64,000 bases of DNA from Paenibacillus_AB hodogayensis. Its GTDB lineage: Bacteria > Bacillota > Bacilli > Paenibacillales > NBRC-103111. Each line of letters opens with the position of its first letter. Position 1 is the first letter of the stretch. This document shows positions 51,732 to 61,032 of this stretch, piece by piece. A model generated the notes under the pieces. That model did no database searches. It saw nothing but the letters and a program-made list of their open reading frames with translations, and was not told the DNA's origin. The stretch lies in NCBI RefSeq assembly GCF_039536325.1, contig NZ_BAAAYO010000006.1:620001-684000 (forward strand). Reading direction: 5' to 3'. The position numbers were made by a program, and so were the translations under genes.

Positions 51732-53090
51732 ATGGCTTTGAAAGTGTGCAAGTTCGGCGGGACCTCGCTTGCGTCCGCCGATCAGTTTCGCAAAGTTGCC
51801 CGTATCGCTCTGGCCGACGCCGATCGTAAAATTGTCGTCGTATCGGCTCCGGGAAAAAGAGACAAACCGGACACGAAGGTGACCGACCTGCTTATCGCCT
51901 ACGCCGATGCCAAACTGGCCGGTTCGGGTGCCGAAGCTGTGGAGCAGGCGATCTTGGAACGGTTTGCCGGCATTATCGAAGGACTCGGGCTGCCCGGGGA
52001 GCAATTCGAAACCGTCAAGACGATATTGATTTCGCGCGGCGAAGGCGACCGCAGTCATCGCGCCCGGTATATCGATTCGATTAAAGCGTTGGGTGAAGAG
52101 TTCAGTGCCCGCCTGCTGGCCGCCTTTTTGCAAAAGGAAGGGCACGATTTCATATATGTCGATCCGAAGGATGCCGGTCTCGTGCTGAGCGATGAGCCGG
52201 GCAACGCGCAAGTGCTGCCGGAATCGTACGAATTGATTCGTCCGCTGCGCGACAGTGCTCATCGGATCGTATTTCCCGGCTTTTACGGTTACGCCAAGAA
52301 CGGCAATCTCGTAGCGTTCCCTCGCGGAGGCTCGGATATTACCGGCGCCATCTTGGCCGCGGCGGTCGAGGCCGACGTTTACGAGAATTTCACCGATGTG
52401 GACAATGTGTTCGCCGCCGATCCGCGCGTCGTGGACAAACCGGCAGCGATCCATGAAATGACTTATTCGGAAATGCGCGAGCTGTCGTACGCCGGTTTCT
52501 CCGTCCTGCATGACGAAGCGCTTCAACCGGCGTTTAACGCCAAAATCCCGGTCCATATCCGCAATACGAACAATCCGGAGTCGAAAGGTACGTTGATTTC
52601 GCTCGAACGGCATAACGACGAATTCCCGGTCGTGGGGGTCGCCGGCTCTGCGGATTTCTGTACCATTTTCCTGAGCAAATATTTGATGAACCGCGAGAAA
52701 GGCTTCGGCCGCCGGCTGTTGCAAATTATCGAGGATGCCGATTTGTCCTACGAGCATATGCCTTCCGGTATCGACAACATCTCGGTCATCATCAAGCAAT
52801 CCTCGCTGACGCCGGAGGTGGAGCATCGCGTGTTGGAGCGTATCCGCAGCGAACTCGCTCCCGACAAGCTGCTGATTCAACGCGGCATCGCTCTGATCAT
52901 GATCGTCGGCGACGGCATGACGAAGCAGATCGGCATCGCCAAGCGGGCGACGGGCGCTCTGTCCGACAATGCGATCAACCTCGAGATGATTAACCAAGGC
53001 GCTTCCGAGAATAGCATCATGTTCGGCATCCGCAACGAGGACATGAACAAAGCGATCGTTTCTCTGCACAATGCTTTTTTTGGAAAGTAA
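51732..53090 (+). CDS. Aspartate kinase, class III (YclM/ThrD type)
   Basis: 452 residues. The kinase core begins KVCKFGGTSLASADQFRKVA, continues with a VVVSAPGKRDKPDTKVTDLL loop, GEGDRSHRARYIDS and the RGGSDITGAILAAAVEADVYENFTDVDN motif. Two ACT domains fill residues 310-452, with SEN/ASENSIMFGIRNED at the end. It makes aspartyl phosphate for Lys, Thr, Met and diaminopimelate. GGAGGAG precedes the ATG. Length fits the monofunctional aspartokinase III group; which amino acid inhibits it cannot be read from the sequence. No riboswitch was seen. Confidence 0.92.
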   Translation: MALKVCKFGGTSLASADQFRKVARIALADADRKIVVVSAPGKRDKPDTKVTDLLIAYADAKLAGSGAEAVEQAILERFAGIIEGLGLPGEQFETVKTILISRGEGDRSHRARYIDSIKALGEEFSARLLAAFLQKEGHDFIYVDPKDAGLVLSDEPGNAQVLPESYELIRPLRDSAHRIVFPGFYGYAKNGNLVAFPRGGSDITGAILAAAVEADVYENFTDVDNVFAADPRVVDKPAAIHEMTYSEMRELSYAGFSVLHDEALQPAFNAKIPVHIRNTNNPESKGTLISLERHNDEFPVVGVAGSADFCTIFLSKYLMNREKGFGRRLLQIIEDADLSYEHMPSGIDNISVIIKQSSLTPEVEHRVLERIRSELAPDKLLIQRGIALIMIVGDGMTKQIGIAKRATGALSDNAINLEMINQGASENSIMFGIRNEDMNKAIVSLHNAFFGK

Positions 53091-53127
53091 AATGAGGCTT
53101 TTTCACTCAAGGTGATTCTTCGATCGG

Positions 53128-53165
53128 GTTCCGCCGCATGTTCGGGCGGGGCTCTTTTCGTTTTT
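53128..53165 (+). terminator. Terminator of the aspartate kinase gene
   Basis: GTTCCGCC pairs with GGCGGGGC (two G-U pairs) around a 9-base loop, followed by TTTTCGTTTTT. It lies 38 bases past the stop and directly before the 123-bp repeat array. Confidence 0.65.
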
Positions 53166-53166
53166 G

Positions 53167-53695
53167 CTTAATGCTCGAAGGAACATTACCCTTGCGAGTT
53201 TGCTTTGATTTTCGCGAGCTAGTGCTCCTTCTGACATTAACTTTGCAGGATGGGCCAGTTTTCCCTCTTTTGGACCGGATTCGGATGCGCTTAGTGCTCG
53301 AAGGAGCATTATCTGTGCGAGTTTGCTTCGATTTTCACGAGCTAGTGCTCCTTCTGGCACTAGCTTTGCGGGATGGGCCAGGTTTCCCTCTCTTGGACCG
53401 GATTCGGATGCGCTTAGTGCTCGAAGGAGCATTATCCTTGCAAGTTTGTTCCGATTTTCGCGAGATAGTGCTCCTTCTGGCATTAACTTTGCAGGATGGG
53501 CCAGTTTTCCCTCTCTTGGACCGGATTCAGACGTGCTTAGTGCTCGAAAGAGCATTATCCGTGCAGATTTACTCCGATTTTCGCGAGATAGTGCTCCTTC
53601 TGGCATTAACTTTGCAGGATGGGCCGGTTTTCTCTGCCCCTAGCCAGGTCCAGAAGCTCGTAGTGCTCGTAGTAGCATTATCCATGCTGATTTGA
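53167..53695. repeat. 123-bp tandem repeat array, four full units and a partial fifth
   Basis: Units start at 53167, 53290, 53413 and 53536, with a diverged fifth at about 53659. Each unit carries AAGGAGCATTA near its start and a near-complement TAGTGCTCCTT about 43 bases later, so each can fold into an 11-bp hairpin. Because 123 is a multiple of three, both strands have long open frames with a 41-residue periodic peptide. These frames lack start signals and are treated as non-coding. Confidence 0.85.
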
Positions 53696-53839
53696 TAGAG
53701 GAGAAGGTACCGCTGTGGCTGTGCTAACAAGCCAACTTCGACCGCCCTCTACCTTTTTATCGGTAGCCCTTCTTACAACAAATCTGCCGCTCTCGATCCC
53801 AACCGAAGCACGCCTTTTCCTCCGCAACATGAATCCGCT

Positions 53840-54505
53840 TCAAAATGTCACGCTGCGGTCTTCCTTCAGCCGATAAGCACGGACACGCTGGGTACTGCCT
53901 CTTGACTGAAACCACTTCTTTTCTATCAAACTTTGTACAAGAGCGTTGCCTCTTTTACGCCCCACCCCCAGATACCGGAACAGATCTCCGGGCCGCGCGA
54001 CCCCTTGATTCCTAGATACGTAACGCAACGCTTCTTTTTCCAAAACGGATAAATTCCCTTCGCCCGACTCCGCATTGCCGAATAACCGGCCGAATAGCTG
54101 CTGCAGCGTCTGCTGACAACGCCGAGGCTTCTCCTTCACATCATCGTAGGAAAAACGAATGATCTGCCAACCGTCAATGACGAGTTGATTTTGCCTGCTT
54201 AGCTCATCCGAAAATTGTTTGCGGTCGATATCCCGGCGATGCGGTCCGAATCCGTCGATTTCGATACATACCCTTATTTGTCCGTGGATATAGGCGAAAT
54301 CCAGAAAGCGCACACCATCTCTAAAATCCACTACCTCATATTCCGGATGCAGGTTGGAAAAATGGTGAAAAGCCGGCCACCAAACGCTTTCCGCAAACAG
54401 ACGCTCGGCATGCCCGTGTCCTTCCGCTACCCGCCGTCTCCGTTCCCCGTTTCGCGATGAAGTATGCCATCCGATCCACTCTTCATAAACGCTATTTGTT
54501 CCCAT
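53840..54505 (-). CDS. DUF559/Vsr-like endonuclease-fold protein with C-terminal winged helix
   Basis: 221 residues with GGAGGG before the ATG. Residues about 65-145 show the PD-(D/E)XK pattern of DUF559 and very-short-patch-repair endonucleases: FLDFAYIHGQIRVCIEIDGFGPH with the Asp and Glu/Asp pair, then DIDRKQFSDELSRQNQLVIDGWQIIRFSYDDV. The C-terminal 70 residues look like a winged helix (GVARPGDLFRYLGVGRKRGNALVQSLIEKKW). A nuclease with a DNA-binding domain is inferred; substrate unknown. It stands alone between two tandem-repeat arrays. Confidence 0.75.
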   Translation of the reverse strand: MGTNSVYEEWIGWHTSSRNGERRRRVAEGHGHAERLFAESVWWPAFHHFSNLHPEYEVVDFRDGVRFLDFAYIHGQIRVCIEIDGFGPHRRDIDRKQFSDELSRQNQLVIDGWQIIRFSYDDVKEKPRRCQQTLQQLFGRLFGNAESGEGNLSVLEKEALRYVSRNQGVARPGDLFRYLGVGRKRGNALVQSLIEKKWFQSRGSTQRVRAYRLKEDRSVTF

Positions 54506-54744
54506 TCAAATCCCTCCGATGAATATGGAATAATTGCAAAACGATCTAAGTATGCGAGCACTGCCTAATTCACTAATGAGGAAGTATCTGCTTCGACTTG
54601 CTCAGAGCTCCTCAGAATAATCAATTGACCGTCGTCTGTTTGACCGACTGATATTAAAATACCAAAATATGGAAGTTACCTCAACTATAACTCATTTACG
54701 TTTGCTGTAGTGGCTATGTGTAGCGGAGCTGATCGATGTTTCAA

Positions 54745-54933
54745 TGGCTGGCTGTTTGGCTGTTGGCTGTTGACTGTTGGCTGTCGGCTGTCGGCTGTTG
54801 GCTGTTGGCTATTGGCTGTTGGCTGTCGGCTGTTGGCTGTCGGCTGTCGGCTGTTGGCTGTTGGCTGTTGGCTGTCGGCTGTTGGCTTCTTGGCTGTTGG
54901 CTTCTTGGCTGTTTGCCTGCTTGGCTGCTTGGC
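54745..54933. repeat. Heptanucleotide tandem repeat (TTGGCTG/TCGGCTG)
   Basis: About 27 copies of a 7-bp unit, mostly TTGGCTG with interspersed TCGGCTG and a few variants such as a TTCTTGGC insertion. It is followed on the right by the efp terminator. Confidence 0.9.
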
Positions 54934-54971
54934 ATTTAGAAGTTTCGCTTTTATGTCAACAAGAAAACGAC

Positions 54972-55005
54972 AAAAAAGCACCCTCTCGAATTCGAAAGGA
55001 TGCTT
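54972..55005 (-). terminator. Terminator downstream of efp, beyond the repeat array
   Basis: AAGCA..CC..TTCGAATTCGA..GG..TGCTT forms a 14-15-base imperfect stem followed on the minus strand by six T. It is about 440 bases past the efp stop, so the 31-34-bp repeat would be part of the efp transcript. Confidence 0.7.
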
Positions 55006-55114
55006 TCCTGTTCGGCCCGCTGCACGGGCGGATACCCGGCAGCGGCGGATAACCTGCGCGGTACGGTGGCGTTTAGCGAATCGGCCATACGATTGGCCCT
55101 ATACGCACTACGCC

Positions 55115-55430
55115 TTGCGAGAAACATGACTGCGATGCCCTACACACCTTGCGACGCACATGATGTCATGCGCTTTGCACTTGCAACGCACAGCATTGTC
55201 ACACGCTTTGCACCTCGCACGCAGAGGCTACCACTGCTATACGCCCTCGCAACGCACAGGCTGCCATGCGCTTTACGCCTCGCAACGCACAGGCTGCCAT
55301 GCGCTTCGCCTTGCAACGCATAGGCTACCACGCGCTTCGCCTTGCAACGCACAGGCTGCCACGCTTTACGCCTCGCGACACAGTGGCCGCCATGCCCTTG
55401 CGCCTCGCAACGCACGCCTGCAATGCTCCC
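55115..55430. repeat. 31-34-bp tandem repeat, about nine units, next to the efp stop
   Basis: Units begin CTCGCAACGCA or CTTGCAACGCA at about 55148, 55180, 55214, 55246, 55279, 55310, 55341, 55372 and 55404, with a more diverged one at 55116. The core is GCACAGGCTGCCATGCGCTT. Units differ in length by 1-3 bases. The array ends 12 bases before the efp stop codon on the minus strand. Confidence 0.85.
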
Positions 55431-55441
55431 TACGCGGATAA

Positions 55442-55999
55442 TTAAGCGCGGGAAATGTACTTGCCGTCGGTCGTGTTGATCAACAGCACGTCGTTCTCGT
55501 TGATAAACAGCGGAACCTGAACGTTCAGGCCGGTTTCCATCTTAGCGCTTTTGGTCGCGCCCGTTGCCGTGTTGCCCTTGATGCCCGGCTCGGTTTCGAT
55601 AACCTTCAGCTCGACGCTGTTCGGCAGGTTAATGCCAAGGATTTCATTATGGTAGCTGACGATACTGATCGTCATGTTTTCTTTCAAGAAGTTCAATTCC
55701 CACTCCAATTGCTCAGACGGCAGCGTGATCTGGTCATACGTTTCGTTGTCCATGAACGTATGCTCTTGACCGCTTGCATACAAATATTGCATAGCGCGGT
55801 TTTCGACATGAGCGCGGCCTACATCTTCGCCAGCCCGGAACGTTTTTTCCACGGTGTTGCCGTTGCGGAGGTTTTTCAGCTTCGAACGGACGAAGGCAGC
55901 GCCTTTACCCGGTTTAACGTGCTGGAAATCGAGAACGGTAAAAATATCATGATCCACTTCAATGGTCAAGCCGGTCCGAAAATCGTTAACAGAAATCAC
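55442..55999 (-). CDS. efp: Elongation factor P
   Basis: 185 residues with the KOW-like N-terminal domain, the modified-lysine loop PGKGAAFV with K32, and two OB domains ending in GATKSAKMETGLNVQVPLFINENDVLLINTTDGKYISRA. It relieves ribosome stalling at polyproline. AGGAGGAAAC precedes the ATG. It follows the Xaa-Pro peptidase by 145 bases. Its 3' untranslated region would carry the 31-34-bp repeat. Confidence 0.97.
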   Translation of the reverse strand: MISVNDFRTGLTIEVDHDIFTVLDFQHVKPGKGAAFVRSKLKNLRNGNTVEKTFRAGEDVGRAHVENRAMQYLYASGQEHTFMDNETYDQITLPSEQLEWELNFLKENMTISIVSYHNEILGINLPNSVELKVIETEPGIKGNTATGATKSAKMETGLNVQVPLFINENDVLLINTTDGKYISRA

Positions 56000-56144
56000 A
56001 ATCGTTTCCTCCTAAATGGTCGTTATCTTGGTCCTCTGCGCTGTCCATAACGGAACGGATCGAAAGACGGCTGCCCAAATTCCTGACCCGCAGCCTCCCA
56101 GCCTCCGTAACGCCGGGACAGACGCCTATTTTGAAAAAGATTCA

Positions 56145-57217
<1,073 letters not shown>

Positions 57218-57218
<1 letters not shown>

Positions 57219-57679
57219 CAGCTGCTCCCCTTCTCCTCAAGATGCCGGTGAAGCGCCATTAGGCCAAGCTCATAGCTGTGCGCCCCGAAACCGGCTATTT
57301 GTCCCACGGCTACGGGCGCAAGGACCGATACGTGGCGAAACGGCTCTCTTTTATGAATATTGGAAAGGTGCACCTCTACGACGGGCAGCATCACGGTGGA
57401 GCAGGCGTCGCGCAGCGCATAGCTGTAGTGGGTAAAGGCACCCGGGTTAATCAGAATGCCGTCCTTCGTGCCAAAAGCTTCGTGGATGCGATCGATCAGG
57501 ACGCCTTCGTGATTCGATTGGTGAAACTCCAGACCGATTCCGAGTTTCGCGGCCAAGGCGGTCAGCTTCTCTTCGATCGCCGCCAGCGTAGCCGTACCGT
57601 AGATGCCGGGCTCGCGAACCCCTAGCATGTTCAAGTTCGGACCGTGCAATACCAGTATGTTGAACAGCTGAACCACCAC
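57218..57679 (-). CDS. aroQ: Type II 3-dehydroquinate dehydratase
   Basis: 153 residues. Flavodoxin-like fold with LVLHGPNLNMLGVREPGIYG at the start (catalytic Arg/Tyr lid), INPGAFTHYSYALRDA in the middle and VEVHLSNIHKREPFRHVS with the catalytic His. It makes 3-dehydroshikimate in the shikimate pathway. The GTG at 57679 is the furthest plausible start; no strong ribosome binding site precedes it, so the true start is uncertain by a few codons. It is coupled to yqhT. Confidence 0.93.
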
Positions 57680-57771
57680 CCGATGCGGAATAATCGAACA
57701 GAAGCCATTTTACCATAACTTTCCCCGCTTTGAGAACTTTTTTTTGCCCCCCGCCTCTTTCACGGGCCGCG

Positions 57772-58290
57772 TCAGGCAGGACGAGACGGCTCTCTTTCAC
57801 GCTCATCGGTAAATTCGAACGAAATCGAAAAGCCGATAAACAGCCCCCAGATGAGAAACAGGCAAAAATCGGTAATGATCGTATTCCAATCGTACCGGTA
57901 AATCCACTTCATCATCCCCGTCAACGGACCGACGAGCAGCACGATAAGCGCCCACCAGGCAATTCCGTACACAATACCCGCCCAGTGGCCACGGACTTTG
58001 CGGAATAGAACCGCATACAGCAGCGAGGCTGCGATGGAGAACACGATAAACGAAAGCCAGCCCATCCAGAAGCCTGCGGTCGTGTTCAGGAACGACGGGG
58101 CGAAAAACGGCTTGGCCATAAAAGATAACGGGACTTTCGTAAACTTGAAATAGGCACCGGCGACTTTGACCGCACCCCAGATCAGTCCGGCGAACAGGCC
58201 GATCTGCAGAGCGAACGCCAGCACCCCGGTCCGGTCGGCATCGCGCTCTCCTTGTTCTGCGCGGTCCGTCGAATGCTTGTGTGCTTCCAT
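57772..58290 (-). CDS. yqhR: YqhR-like four-span membrane protein
   Basis: 172 residues from the ATG at 58290 (MEAHKHSTD) with AAAGGACGAG upstream. A polar N-terminus precedes four membrane spans (LQIGLFAGLIWGAVKV, MGWLSFIVFSIAASLLYAVLF, GIVYGIAWWALIVLLVG, DFCLFLIWGLFIGFSISF). Bacillus yqhR lies between aroQ and yqhQ, as here. Function unknown. It is divergent from yqhQ. Confidence 0.85.
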   Translation of the reverse strand: MEAHKHSTDRAEQGERDADRTGVLAFALQIGLFAGLIWGAVKVAGAYFKFTKVPLSFMAKPFFAPSFLNTTAGFWMGWLSFIVFSIAASLLYAVLFRKVRGHWAGIVYGIAWWALIVLLVGPLTGMMKWIYRYDWNTIITDFCLFLIWGLFIGFSISFEFTDEREREPSRPA

Positions 58291-58434
58291 AGCGGCTCGT
58301 CCTTTCAGCTTCATATAATCAATAGTATGCGTCAGCGTCTGGCAAACTAAACGAGTGGCTTTCGGACCGAGAATTCGTTACAATACGAATAGAGGAACTT
58401 TATTCGCAGTCAAAGGAAAGGAGGGCGACCTCAA

Positions 58435-59409
58435 GTGCCGCAAAATCAAAAAGCCGTATACGGCGGCCAAGCCGTTATGGAAGGCGTCATGTTTGCCGGC
58501 AAAACCGTCAACGTGACAGCGGTAAGACGTAAAAACCAAGAAATCGAATTTTTCGAGGTGCCCCGGAAAGAAATCGCTTGGGTGAACAACTTAAAGAAAA
58601 TCCCGTTGCTGCGCGGAATTGTCGCCATTATCGAATCGAGCGCCAAAGGTGCCCAGCATCTCAATTTTTCGGCGGAGAAATATGCGGAGGATGAAGGCGG
58701 AACGGAGACCGAAGAGCCCGCAGGCAAAAAGTCGGGTTCTTCCGGCGGTTTGACGATGATTCTCGGCGTAGCGGTCGTCGGGGTGCTATCGTTCCTGTTC
58801 GGCAAATTCGTGTTCACGCTCGTGCCCGCTTTTTTGGAGCAGTTGCTGTTTCAGAAAGCGTTCGAGAACCAGATCGGCCACAATCTGCTCGAAGGCGTCA
58901 TCAAAATCGTCCTGCTTCTCGGCTATATTTACTTCATCTCACTCACGCCGCTGATCAAGAGGTTGTTTCAGTATCATGGAGCCGAGCATAAGGTCATCAG
59001 CGCTTACGAGGCCGGCAAGGAACTGACCGTAGCGAACGTTCAGAAGTTCAATACGCTCCATTACCGCTGCGGCAGCAGCTTTATCGTATTTACCGTCATT
59101 GTCGGTGTGATCGTCTACTCCTTTTTCGAATACGATAGCTTATGGGAGCGGTTATTGCTTCGCGTCCTGCTGCTACCGCTGGTCATCGGGCTCTCCTACG
59201 AGGTGCTCCGCCTGACCAATTCCGTCAGGGAAACGCCGGTGCTGCGTTTTCTGGGCTATCCGGGCTTGTGGCTGCAAAAGCTAACCACTAAGGAGCCGGA
59301 CGACACTCAAGTCGAAGTATCGATCGCTTCGTTCGAACGGATGCTCGAGATCGAACGGGAACTGCTGCAAAGCGACAATGGGCCCCGCTCGGGTCAGGCA
59401 GTTTCTTGA
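58435..59409 (+). CDS. yqhQ: DUF1385 membrane protein (YqhQ)
   Basis: 324 residues from a GTG with AAAGGAGGG upstream. YGGQAVMEGVMFAG opens the family. Several membrane spans follow, with the signature RLFQYHGAEHKVISAYEAG near 180 and LHYRCGSSFIVFTV near 208. These His/Cys/Glu residues suggest metal binding. DUF1385 proteins are linked to translation and thylakoid assembly in plants, but the bacterial role is unknown. Position as in Bacillus. Confidence 0.9.
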   Translation: MPQNQKAVYGGQAVMEGVMFAGKTVNVTAVRRKNQEIEFFEVPRKEIAWVNNLKKIPLLRGIVAIIESSAKGAQHLNFSAEKYAEDEGGTETEEPAGKKSGSSGGLTMILGVAVVGVLSFLFGKFVFTLVPAFLEQLLFQKAFENQIGHNLLEGVIKIVLLLGYIYFISLTPLIKRLFQYHGAEHKVISAYEAGKELTVANVQKFNTLHYRCGSSFIVFTVIVGVIVYSFFEYDSLWERLLLRVLLLPLVIGLSYEVLRLTNSVRETPVLRFLGYPGLWLQKLTTKEPDDTQVEVSIASFERMLEIERELLQSDNGPRSGQAVS

Positions 59410-59455
59410 TAGAAGCAAATGGCCTTATCGACAAGCTGAAAGGGGGAAGCAGCAT

Positions 59456-59755
59456 ATGAAGCGGCGGTTTCATCCGTTTTTTATCGTCATTCTGGTGCTA
59501 ATGGCCATCGGCATCATGACCAATATGATGACCAGACCGTTTGAACTCATCGTGGCGATCGTCATCTTCGGAGGGGTGTTCCTGCTGTGGAAATACCCAC
59601 CGGCCCGATGGAGCAAATCGAACCGGCGCAAGCCGACGCCTTCTTCCTCCGCCAAACGCTCCAAAGAACGAAGAAAAGATGTACCGTTCCGGGTTATACA
59701 AGGCAACAAACGGGATGACGACGGGCCTCCGGAGAAGCCCCATACGTATCATTAA
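59456..59755 (+). CDS. Small basic membrane protein downstream of yqhQ
   Basis: 99 residues from the ATG at 59456 with AAAGGGGG upstream. Two spans (FFIVILVLMAIGIMTNM and FELIVAIVIFGGVFLLW) precede a basic, Ser/Lys/Arg-rich tail (about 52-99). It occupies the place of Bacillus yqhP but is shorter, so a homology claim is not made. It ends at a strong terminator. Confidence 0.65.
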   Translation: MKRRFHPFFIVILVLMAIGIMTNMMTRPFELIVAIVIFGGVFLLWKYPPARWSKSNRRKPTPSSSAKRSKERRKDVPFRVIQGNKRDDDGPPEKPHTYH

Positions 59756-59791
59756 CCAAAGAAAGAAGCTGCCCTCCCTACGGGGGCAAAC

Positions 59792-59832
59792 AAAAAAACT
59801 CCAACACCGGAAACCCGGTCTGGAGTTTTTTC
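59792..59832. terminator. Bidirectional terminator
   Basis: A-run, ACTCCA, CACCGG, loop, CCGGT, TGGAGT and T-run form a strong hairpin. It serves the small membrane protein (plus) and the patatin gene (minus), which converge here. Confidence 0.9.
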
Positions 59833-59857
59833 TTTATTGTCGCTCTCACCGCATCGG

Positions 59858-60844
59858 TCAAGCCGGACGGCCGCTTTTTCCTTTGCGTATCACTTCCTTG
59901 AACTGGTTCAAGTAGTCGTGGTGAGACCACTTCTTGAAATAGGCCTTGGCTGCCTCGTACCCGGCCTTGTACAGCTCTATGCTTTTCTCCGGCTTGATGT
60001 CGAAGTCGGTTACGCGCACGCCGAGCGTCGGAATTTTGATCGTACGAAAGCGGTTCTGCTCTTCGATGTAACGCTCGTCGTGAGCGCCCATCATCGTGGC
60101 GAACAAGGCTTGGAACATCGAGAGCGGCCCGACGATACGTTTGGGCTCCGACGATTCCTTGCCGACCAAGTGAAAGCCGAGCGTCGGAATTTGATCCTTC
60201 GGAGGAATTTTACTGTTCTCCTCATCGTAAATCCACAACGGAAAATTGCTCAGCAGTCCCCCATCGACGATATAGATAAACTGGTCGGCGAACGATTCGC
60301 CCTTTTGACGAAGCTTGCCCGATTTCCTCAGGACGACCGGATCGAAAAAGTACGGGATGCTCGTGCTCATCCGTACCGCCTTCGCCACTGTAAATTTCTC
60401 CGGGTCGATACCGTATTGGGCGATATCGTCGGGTAGGACGAGCAGTTTGCCCTGGGAAATATCCGAGGCGATAATTTTCAGCTTCCCCCGCGGCAAATCG
60501 GCAAACGTTCGGATGCCTTTGGCCGCCAGTTTGTCAGCCATCCATTGCTCCAGCTTCTGGCCCGAATACAGCCCTTTGCGGACAAACAGACGCAAGGCCG
60601 GACCGACGACAGGCACCTGATGAAGCCACGATTTGGCCAAAAAATCGGTAAACGGGGTTTCCATGATAATCTGCTTCAATTCGTCCGCCGTATACCCGGC
60701 CGCCAGCAAGGCGGCTACAATCGCCCCCGACGACGTGCCCGCAACCTGATTGAACTTGACGCCCTGCTCCTCGGCCGCTTTGATCGCCCCGGCCAGCGCG
60801 ATCGCCTTCACGCCTCCTCCTTCGAACACACCGTTGACAAGCAT
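59858..60844 (-). CDS. Patatin-like phospholipase (YqhO type)
   Basis: 328 residues from the ATG at 60844 with AAGGGTG upstream. The anion-binding loop GVFEGGGVKAIALAG, the nucleophile S38 in GTSSGA and the catalytic Asp in VDGGLLSNFPLW identify the patatin fold. It hydrolyses acyl esters of phospholipids or other lipids. No signal peptide. Bacillus yqhO also stands next to mntR. Monocistronic. Confidence 0.88.
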   Translation of the reverse strand: MLVNGVFEGGGVKAIALAGAIKAAEEQGVKFNQVAGTSSGAIVAALLAAGYTADELKQIIMETPFTDFLAKSWLHQVPVVGPALRLFVRKGLYSGQKLEQWMADKLAAKGIRTFADLPRGKLKIIASDISQGKLLVLPDDIAQYGIDPEKFTVAKAVRMSTSIPYFFDPVVLRKSGKLRQKGESFADQFIYIVDGGLLSNFPLWIYDEENSKIPPKDQIPTLGFHLVGKESSEPKRIVGPLSMFQALFATMMGAHDERYIEEQNRFRTIKIPTLGVRVTDFDIKPEKSIELYKAGYEAAKAYFKKWSHHDYLNQFKEVIRKGKSGRPA

Positions 60845-60950
60845 ATGGGTCACCCTTCCGCGCCGTTTAAGCCAACTTCAGCCTAACCCACTGTATGCGG
60901 AACCGGTTTGTACGTATGCCACGGTTCGTACGAAAGCGTCCGGAACATGC

Positions 60951-60992
60951 AAAAACGCCCCGTTCGCCGCATAGCGCGGCGAGCGAAGCGTT
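60951..60992 (-). terminator. Terminator of mntR
   Basis: AACGC, TCGCCGC, loop, GCGGCGA and GCGTT form a nested stem, followed by TTTTT on the minus strand. A second GC-rich hairpin (CCGTCCG/CGGACGG, 61003-61020) lies nearer to the mntR stop. Confidence 0.7.
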
Positions 60993-61032
60993 CTGAGCGT
61001 TCCCGTCCGTTTACGGACGGCGAGAATGCCTC

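Larger units (their letters stand above)
54506..55441. other. Gene-free repeat-rich region between the endonuclease and efp
   Basis: About 935 bases with no credible gene. It contains a 7-bp tandem repeat, a terminator serving efp and a 31-34-bp tandem repeat that reaches the efp stop codon. The first 240 bases are A+T-richer and show no clear signal beyond a possible promoter for the endonuclease. Confidence 0.6.

Noticed and set aside
53103..53606. Periodic protein frame on the minus strand through the 123-bp repeats
   Set aside because: Open only because the unit length is a multiple of three; the plus strand is open as well. No ribosome binding site, and the frame starts inside a repeat unit.
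53138..53695. Periodic protein frame on the plus strand through the 123-bp repeats
   Set aside because: Same reason; it also starts within the kinase terminator hairpin.
54710..55129. Trp/Leu/Cys-rich membrane-like protein from the heptanucleotide repeat
   Set aside because: Composition is dictated by the 7-bp ladder (WLLAVGC periodicity); no start signal and it crosses a terminator.
55115..55430. CRISPR array
   Set aside because: Units follow each other with no unique spacers, vary in length by several bases and have no cas genes nearby; it is a tandem repeat.
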